Shown here piece after piece: positions 4,934 through 11,003 of a stretch of 11,003 nucleotides of DNA (its first letter is position 1; each line of letters opens with the position of its first letter). This DNA comes from an uncultured Candidatus Melainabacteria bacterium. GTDB taxonomy: Bacteria > Cyanobacteriota > Vampirovibrionia > Gastranaerophilales > Gastranaerophilaceae. Under the pieces are notes generated by a model that ran no database searches, was not told the origin of the DNA, and saw only the letters and a list, made by a program, of their open reading frames with translations. The stretch spans positions 1 to 11,003 of the forward strand of contig CAMHMW010000050.1 of the NCBI GenBank assembly GCA_946186335.1, in the 5' to 3' direction. A program made the translations under genes and the position numbers.

Positions 4934-7900
4934 ATGAGAAAGGAATTTAACCAGAAAAAGATTTTAGCTACTGCAGTTGTTATTTCTGCATTTGGGCTTA
5001 TTTGTCCTAACTTTGGTTATGCGGCTTCAACAGTAACCGGTTTGTCAAAATTGCAGACAATATTGACATCCGGAGCAGATACAATTAAAGTTAGTGCGGA
5101 TTTGAGCGGATTGAGAAAACCTAAATTGATGGCATTTGTACAAAGCCAGAAAACTCCAAGAATAAGATTTTCAAACGGAGTTATGACGGGTGCAGCAGCG
5201 CATCAGCCGATAGAAGGTGATGTAACAGGTACTTATTCTGATGAAACCTCTACCCAACGTGGCGGAGCTTTATATAACACAGATACATCTTTGGAATTTG
5301 CATTAAAAAATGCAACATTTACGAATAACAAAATTACTGCCGATTATTTCGGCGGTGCAATTTATAATGCCGGCAAAATGACAGTCAGCGAAACAAATTC
5401 GTTCAGCGGTAACCAGGCACAAAACGGTTATGGCGGTGCTATCGCTCAGAGCGGCGGTGCTTTAAGTATCGAAGATGGTATAACCGAATTTACCAATAAC
5501 TCAGCTACTGCCAGCGGTTCTGTTGGCGGTTATGGTGGTGCTGCATATATCAATAATACAAACTTTACAATAGAAGATGCGGCTACTGTTACATTTGACG
5601 GCAACTCCTCAACATTAGGCGGTGGTGCTTTATATATATACAATCATAAAAATGCTGCGGCTGATACAGAGGTTTATATAGGTTCCGGAACAGAATTTAA
5701 AAATAATACAAATACAAACAGTTCAGTTTATGGCGGCGGTGCGATAATGGTTGACCGCCATTCGGAACAGACTACATACGCTCCGCATGTAACCATTAAC
5801 GGTGCAACATTCACAAACAACACCGGTGGTAACGGTGGTGCGTTATACAACCATGAAGGAGTGTTTAATATCAGCGACGCTACTTTCACCGGAAACACAA
5901 CTTTGGCTTCCGGACATGGCGGTGCTATATATAACGATTCTAATAGTGTTATCAATTTAAATGGTGGTAATACATTCTCTGGTAATACCGATTCTACCGG
6001 TTCTAACGATATTTATAATGCAGGCACAATTAATTTATCCGGTACAAATACATTTGACGGTGGTATTACAGGAACAGGTACGGTTAATTTAACAGACGGA
6101 CTTACAACTATTAATAATAGTTTGATTGGTAATAACGTCAATGTAACCGCTGGTGAATTAATAATTAATGCAGATAACTTAAAAACCGCTTCTAATATTC
6201 AGAACGCAGACACATTGACATTGACAGGCGGTACTTTAACTAACAAGGTACAAGGAACAGGTCATACTGATATTGATACCACGGATTTTGTTAAATTGAG
6301 TGCGAACGTAATGCAACTTGTTAATGTGAAAAATGGACAACTCAGAACAAAAGCTAACAACCTCAAAAGTGGTGCTACAAATGAAGCAGGCACAAGCATA
6401 AGGCTTGAAGGCGGTGAGTTGGCATCTAATATATCAGGAGATGGCAAAACAATTCTTTCAAATAACAGTTCCGGTGGTGTAACAGTAAATAGTGGTGTTA
6501 CGATTACTCAGGAAACTGGCGGAGTTACTATAATAAGTGGCGGGACAAATAAAACAGTAACAAATAAAGGTACAATAGATGCTCCTACTACTAATAACGC
6601 AAATTCAAAATTTGCTAACGAAGGAACAATTTATAATGGAGTAACAAATAATGGTATTGTAAATAACAATGCCGGTGGAACAATATATGGCGGATTGAAA
6701 AACTATGCTACTGCAACAAATGAGGGTACTTCAGACAAAAACGCATATATAGGTACTGTTTATAATGAAAACGGTGCTACTTTCACAAACGGTGCTTATG
6801 GACTTGTTGATACAAAATTTGATAATAAAGGCGGAGCAACCGTAATTAACAACGAATTAGGTGTCATTCATGTTTTAAATAACTTTGCAAATGGCTCCGT
6901 AGAAAATAATGTTAATGCTATCATTACAAACTTAAACAACAAAGAATCAGGTGATGTAGTGAATGCCGGCTTGCTCACAAATACTTATAACTCAGGTACT
7001 ATCACTAACACCGGAAGATTCACAGATATTGTTACTAACTATACTACCGGTGTAATTACAACTGATGCAAGCGGAATCGATTCAACCGCAACTGCTAAAA
7101 ACGATGGAAATCTTACATTGACAGGCGGTACACTCGGTACAACCATTAACCACTATACAGCAGGCGGTGCCGGCGGTACAACAGTAGTTGACGGTGATGT
7201 TCTTGTTGCATACGGAAAAGCAATAAATCAGGATATTACAATTAATGGCGGTGCCGGAAAATCATTAACCGCAAATGTTTCAAGTATCGGCGGTAATGTT
7301 GATAATGACGGATTATTAAATATATTCTCTCAGGAAGATCCGTTGTCTGCTGCAAGTCAAATGAATTATGCAGTATCCGGTGATGGAAAAACAGTTATGC
7401 AACGTAACGTAACTGTTGCCGCAGATATTGAAAATGAAATTCAGATAGCAACATACAATGATGGTGTTAATGATTATTTTGCAGATGTAACTGTTCTTTC
7501 GGGTAATAAACTCGGTACAAGTGGAAAAGCGATTACAATTGATGCTGATAATACTTTGACAATGCAAAGTGCGGCTGACCTTAAAAGTGATGTTACTAAT
7601 AACGGTGAATTGATACTTAACAGCAATACATTAGCAAATAATGTCAGCGGTTCAGGTACAACCACAATTGACGGTACGGTAACTTCAGATGCTGAAATAT
7701 CAACCACTACACTTTCAATTCTTGGGGCTACAACAGCTGACCCGTCAGTTGAATCACAATTGATTATCAGAGCTGACAAACTGACAGTTCCTAATAATAA
7801 TAGTATTCAAAACGCAGGTAACTTAACTCTTACTGGCGGCTCATTAGGACGACAAATTCATGGTACAGGTCATACCGATATTGATACAACAGGTCAGGTT

Positions 7901-10900
7901 ACATTTGGTGCAAACGTATGGCAACATGTTAATGTATTAAACGGAAAACTGAAAACCAAAGCAAATAACATCAAAGTCGGTGCTACAAACGATGCAACAT
8001 TAGAACTTTCAGGAAATACTCTTTCTGCTGATGTTGACGGTACAGGTAAAACACATATTACCGGTAATGTAACTATCGATGACGGTGTAAGACTTTCACA
8101 GGATAGCGGTGTATTTATAAAGAGCGGTGCAACTCAGGTAACTAACAAAGGTATTATTGCCGGCGGTCTTACTAACGGTTCTGCATCTTATACTGCTGCT
8201 ACCGTTACAAACTCAGGTATAATTTCTGACGGTACCGTTAACTATGGTACTATTGATAACATAACACCTACTGTTGCAAACGGCGGAATATACGGCGGTT
8301 TAACCAACCATGGTATTGTAACAAATACCGGTACGGATGGTGAACACAGCGCTCTTATTACTTTAATTTATAACAAGGATGACGGTACTGTTACAAATAA
8401 TGCTTATGGTGTTATTAATTATCTCAACAATGAAAACACAACAGCAGGTGCTGTTACAAACAATGTAAACGGTATCATAACAAACTTGACTAACTCAGGT
8501 GATGTAGTGAACGCCGGCATGCTGACAAATGTTTATAACTCAGGCACTATTACCAACAACATCGGTACTAACAACGGTATCTTGACAAATATCGTTGACA
8601 ACTATACAGGCGGTCAGATTACAACCGTTGCAAGCGGAATTGATTCTGCTGCGGTTGTTAAAAATGACGGTACAATTACCTTTACGGCAGGTAACATCGG
8701 AGTTGATATAAACAGTTATTCAACTGCCGCAACAGGTGTTGTTGAAATTGATGCAGGTGACGGTAATACAGTTAACGTATTGGCGGCTAACAGTATTTCT
8801 GACAACTATCTCCAACTCACAAGCGGTATATTTGATGCTACCAACAGGGCTGATAGTGACGGTAATTTTGACTATACTGATGCTTCAACAGGTCTTGGTG
8901 TAGGATTAATCGCTAACGGCGGTACATTGAGCGTTCAGGATGACAAAATAGGTGAAATCACTCTTGGTGTTGTTGATACCGATACTTATAGCAAAGACTT
9001 GAACTTAATGATTGATGCTCAGTTTACAGACGGTGCAAGAGATACGGATGATGTATTCTTGGGTACTGCCGATAAGATTGTAAATTCTTCCGTAAATAAT
9101 ACGGCTAACAAAATAATGATCAGCAGTATTAAGATTATTGCTGACCCTGTTGCAACCGAATTTAAAGCACAGGTTGCAGATGACAACTCAAAAGGCAGTG
9201 TTGATGTATCAGCAACAACTCTGACAGGTCTGACACCGGGAGCAGGCAGCATACTGGTATCATACAGTGACGGATGGATAAAGGGCGTTCACACAGATTT
9301 GGATAACGCAATTATATCAACCATTCCTTCAAAAATGTACTCAATGGATGGTGATGAAGCAATAACCAACACATCAGGTGCATTGACATTAAAAGGTGAA
9401 ACATTATCAATTACCGGTAACGGTGCAAAAATATTAAGTACGGTTACCACAGAAGGCGGTATTATAATTGATAATGCAAATCAGACATTATCTATTACTA
9501 ATGCAACCTTCGGTGATGATACTAATTACTTCACAACTGCTATTGATAATACAGTCGGCGCAACAATTAATCTTACCGATATGACCTTCGGTAACAATAC
9601 AACCGCAATTATAAATAACGGTACAGGTGAAAAAGGTGTGTTCCTGTTCGGTACAAACGAATTTAATTCAGGTATCACAGGTACCGGTCATACAACCGTA
9701 AAAACAGGCACAACAACCTTTAATGCTGACGTTACACAAAGTCTTATTGAAGTAAAAACAGATGCTGCATTAATAAATAATGCCGATATGCTGGCATCAA
9801 ATGTTATCAATGACGGAACATTCACAAACAGTTCAGGTGCTTCCGTTACTGCAACCGAAACGCTGACAAACACTAATATATTCAATTCAAACGGTGATGT
9901 TGCAGCGAATTTGGTTAATAACACCGGAGTTTATACAAACTACGGTGACGGTACACTGACAGTTAATACTGATATTAATAACTATGGTACTAACGCTAAA
10001 ATTGATAACGCAGGTTCAATACTTGCTCAGAATATCAATAACGCAGCGACCATAGACAACGCAAACGGCGGAACAATCACTGCAACCGCAACATTCGGAA
10101 GTTCAAATACTGTTAATAACAATGGTGAAATCTTCGCTAATGCGTTGAATAATACGGGCGTATTTACAAACTTTGGTGACGGTGAAGTTACTGTTAATAC
10201 AACAATTCTGAACGATACAAACGCTACATTTGATAATGCCGGTGATGTATTGGCTCAGGATATTGTAAATAAAGGTACTTTCGCTAACGCAAATGGCGGA
10301 ACGGTTACCGCAACAGGTACATTAACCAACTCCAATACATTTAATACAAACGGAGATGTAAATGCAAACGCATTAACAAATACCGGTGCGTTAACAAACT
10401 ATGCTGATGGCGTAATTAACGTAAATGAAACCTTGGCAAACTTCGGCGATAATGCTGACATAAAGAACTTAGGCAAAATTAATGCAAAAGACATCAATAA
10501 CGCTAAGGATATAACCAACTATGGTAATGCTGAAATCAAAGCAACCAACAATTTCATCAACTCAGGTGCTTTGACAAACCTTGCAGATGGCAGCATTACT
10601 GTTATGAACAAGTTAACTAACCTGACAACAGGTGATATTGAAAATGCCGGTTCAATTCTTGCAGCAGAAATTGACAACTCAGCGCTTGTAAATAACGCAA
10701 ACGGCGGTTCAATTACTGCAACAGGAAAACTGACAAACTCCAAAACATTCAATTCAAACGGAGATGTTGCAGCAAACGCAATGGATAACACCGGTGTTTA
10801 TACAAACTATGGTGACGGTACACTGACAGTTAACACTACAATAAATAACTACGGTGAAAATGCTGATATTGAAAACGCAGGTTCAATACTTGCCAAGAAT

Positions 10901-11003
10901 ATCAACAATGCTGCTCTTGTAAATAACGCAAACGGCGGAACAATTACCGCAACCGAAACATTAACAAACTCCAATACATTTAATACAAACGGAGAAGTAA
11001 ATG
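4934..11003 (+). CDS. Giant Pmp/autotransporter-like surface adhesin (3' end outside window)
   Basis: The frame is open for 2023 codons from the ATG at 4934 to the window edge. AAGAGG lies 6 nt upstream of the start. Residues 1-30 are a signal peptide: charged MRKEFNQKK, hydrophobic core about 10-24, likely cleavage near GYA|AS. Residues about 110-350 carry eight GGA(L/I/A) and eight FxxN motifs, the signature of chlamydial polymorphic membrane proteins. Then come two diverged copies of a module of about 310-330 residues (about 408-736 and 942-1256), a less repetitive part (about 1260-1480), a further beta-helix part, and near-identical 77-residue repeats from residue 1644. Composition is dominated by Asn, Thr, Gly, Ala and Asp, typical of secreted beta-helices. 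The only cysteine I noticed is in the signal peptide. The expected C-terminal outer-membrane anchor (autotransporter barrel or other) is not visible, so type V secretion and adhesion are inferences. Confidence 0.9.
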   Translation, partial: MRKEFNQKKILATAVVISAFGLICPNFGYAASTVTGLSKLQTILTSGADTIKVSADLSGLRKPKLMAFVQSQKTPRIRFSNGVMTGAAAHQPIEGDVTGTYSDETSTQRGGALYNTDTSLEFALKNATFTNNKITADYFGGAIYNAGKMTVSETNSFSGNQAQNGYGGAIAQSGGALSIEDGITEFTNNSATASGSVGGYGGAAYINNTNFTIEDAATVTFDGNSSTLGGGALYIYNHKNAAADTEVYIGSGTEFKNNTNTNSSVYGGGAIMVDRHSEQTTYAPHVTINGATFTNNTGGNGGALYNHEGVFNISDATFTGNTTLASGHGGAIYNDSNSVINLNGGNTFSGNTDSTGSNDIYNAGTINLSGTNTFDGGITGTGTVNLTDGLTTINNSLIGNNVNVTAGELIINADNLKTASNIQNADTLTLTGGTLTNKVQGTGHTDIDTTDFVKLSANVMQLVNVKNGQLRTKANNLKSGATNEAGTSIRLEGGELASNISGDGKTILSNNSSGGVTVNSGVTITQETGGVTIISGGTNKTVTNKGTIDAPTTNNANSKFANEGTIYNGVTNNGIVNNNAGGTIYGGLKNYATATNEGTSDKNAYIGTVYNENGATFTNGAYGLVDTKFDNKGGATVINNELGVIHVLNNFANGSVENNVNAIITNLNNKESGDVVNAGLLTNTYNSGTITNTGRFTDIVTNYTTGVITTDASGIDSTATAKNDGNLTLTGGTLGTTINHYTAGGAGGTTVVDGDVLVAYGKAINQDITINGGAGKSLTANVSSIGGNVDNDGLLNIFSQEDPLSAASQMNYAVSGDGKTVMQRNVTVAADIENEIQIATYNDGVNDYFADVTVLSGNKLGTSGKAITIDADNTLTMQSAADLKSDVTNNGELILNSNTLANNVSGSGTTTIDGTVTSDAEISTTTLSILGATTADPSVESQLIIRADKLTVPNNNSIQNAGNLTLTGGSLGRQIHGTGHTDIDTTGQVTFGANVWQHVNVLNGKLKTKANNIKVGATNDATLELSGNTLSADVDGTGKTHITGNVTIDDGVRLSQDSGVFIKSGATQVTNKGIIAGGLTNGSASYTAATVTNSGIISDGTVNYGTIDNITPTVANGGIYGGLTNHGIVTNTGTDGEHSALITLIYNKDDGTVTNNAYGVINYLNNENTTAGAVTNNVNGIITNLTNSGDVVNAGMLTNVYNSGTITNNIGTNNGILTNIVDNYTGGQITTVASGIDSAAVVKNDGTITFTAGNIGVDINSYSTAATGVVEIDAGDGNTVNVLAANSISDNYLQLTSGIFDATNRADSDGNFDYTDASTGLGVGLIANGGTLSVQDDKIGEITLGVVDTDTYSKDLNLMIDAQFTDGARDTDDVFLGTADKIVNSSVNNTANKIMISSIKIIADPVATEFKAQVADDNSKGSVDVSATTLTGLTPGAGSILVSYSDGWIKGVHTDLDNAIISTIPSKMYSMDGDEAITNTSGALTLKGETLSITGNGAKILSTVTTEGGIIIDNANQTLSITNATFGDDTNYFTTAIDNTVGATINLTDMTFGNNTTAIINNGTGEKGVFLFGTNEFNSGITGTGHTTVKTGTTTFNADVTQSLIEVKTDAALINNADMLASNVINDGTFTNSSGASVTATETLTNTNIFNSNGDVAANLVNNTGVYTNYGDGTLTVNTDINNYGTNAKIDNAGSILAQNINNAATIDNANGGTITATATFGSSNTVNNNGEIFANALNNTGVFTNFGDGEVTVNTTILNDTNATFDNAGDVLAQDIVNKGTFANANGGTVTATGTLTNSNTFNTNGDVNANALTNTGALTNYADGVINVNETLANFGDNADIKNLGKINAKDINNAKDITNYGNAEIKATNNFINSGALTNLADGSITVMNKLTNLTTGDIENAGSILAAEIDNSALVNNANGGSITATGKLTNSKTFNSNGDVAANAMDNTGVYTNYGDGTLTVNTTINNYGENADIENAGSILAKNINNAALVNNANGGTITATETLTNSNTFNTNGEVN
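5261..5987 (+). repeat. GGA(I/L)/FxxN Pmp-type repeats
   Basis: Within the giant gene, GGA motifs occur as RGGALYN, FGGAIYN, YGGAIAQ, YGGAAYI, GGGALYI, GGGAIMV, NGGALYN and HGGAIYN. They alternate with FTNN, FSGN, FTNN, FDGN, FKNN, FTNN, FTGN and FSGN. In Chlamydia, such paired motifs mark Pmp passenger domains, where two or more are needed for adhesion. Residues about 110-350. Confidence 0.85.
6155..7140 (+). repeat. Long internal module, copy 1
   Basis: Starts at ELIINADNL and ends near LTLTGGTLG. It is collinear with 7757-8700: shared landmarks are GTGHTDIDT, KANN(L/I)K(S/V)GATN, IYGGL(K/T)N, NAYG and SGDVVNAG(L/M)LTN. The offset between copies is 1608 bp at GTGHT but 1548 bp at SGDVV, so copy 2 has net lost 20 codons in between. 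Confidence 0.75.
7757..8700 (+). repeat. Long internal module, copy 2
   Basis: Starts at QLIIRADKL and ends near ITFTAGNIG; diverged copy of 6155-7140, with clear protein similarity throughout and patches of near-identical DNA (for example around 7862-7985 versus 6254-6377 and 8498-8545 versus 6950-6997). Confidence 0.75.
9863..11003 (+). repeat. 77-residue tandem repeats of about 20-residue beta-helix coils
   Basis: Units start at 9863, 10094, 10322, 10553, 10730 and 10961 (lengths 231, 228, 231, 177 and 231 bp; the last is cut by the window). A divergent partial unit precedes (about 9770-9862). Each 77-residue unit splits into four coils of about 16-21 residues of the form L/I-x-N-...-N-x-G-...-A. 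The 177-bp unit lacks exactly 18 codons, about one coil. Units at 9863 and 10730 are nearly identical in DNA over long stretches. Confidence 0.85.

Noticed and set aside
4934..5010. Lipoprotein signal at the start of the giant protein (cysteine 24)
   Set aside because: The residues before the cysteine (GLI) do not fit a lipobox, and a better signal peptidase I site lies a few residues later.
5728..10791. Minus-strand ORFs of 61-101 codons inside the giant gene
   Set aside because: They are rich in Val, Leu, Ser and Pro, as expected from the complement of Asn/Thr/Gly repeat codons, and lack start signals; one continuous plus-strand frame explains the region.
9863..11003. CRISPR array
   Set aside because: The repeats are long, in frame with a protein and contiguous without unique spacers.

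Overview
The window looks like a chromosomal segment of a low-GC, Gram-negative anaerobe. Gastranaerophilales / Vampirovibrionia (the non-photosynthetic sister lineage of Cyanobacteria) is my best guess. Grounds: AT-rich housekeeping genes, a very short rubredoxin (anaerobe), a signal-peptide-bearing giant Pmp/autotransporter-like surface protein (which implies an outer membrane), and a membrane protein with an 'NVSFTG' stretch of a kind I associate with that group. The lineage call is inference; 16S or marker genes are not present.

Layout. 1-999 (minus): 5' part of tilS, running off the left edge. 1000-1292: divergent intergenic region with a cluster of small inverted repeats and a perfect-consensus promoter (TTGACA-17-TATAAT). 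1293-1808 (plus): small protein with two zinc ribbons. 1795-2592 (minus): HExxH putative zinc metallopeptidase, overlapping the previous gene tail-to-tail by 14 bp. 2666-2803 (minus): 45-residue rubredoxin. 2897-4195 (minus): 432-residue membrane protein of unknown function. 4196-4933: about 740 bp between divergent genes. Its minus strand carries a promoter, a 16-codon basic leader ORF, an attenuator-like terminator/antiterminator arrangement and a second 29-codon leader ORF. Its plus strand carries a very AT-rich stretch and an unexplained 50-codon ORF. 4934-11003 (plus): an open frame of 2023 codons that runs off the right edge, a giant secreted repeat protein.

How it fits together. The left half is unrelated housekeeping or stress genes in single-gene transcription units, packed so tightly that the terminator of the rubredoxin gene contains the -35 box of the next gene, whose transcript is predicted to be leaderless. 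The right half is a surface-adhesin locus. The giant protein starts with a signal peptide, then GGA/FxxN repeats like those of chlamydial Pmp proteins, then two diverged copies of a module of about 310-330 residues, then near-identical 77-residue tandem repeats made of about 20-residue beta-helix coils. The most unusual regulatory element is the leader of the membrane-protein gene: the last codons and stop of a 16-residue peptide overlap a segment that can pair with the upstream arm of an intrinsic terminator, the hallmark of translation-coupled transcription attenuation.
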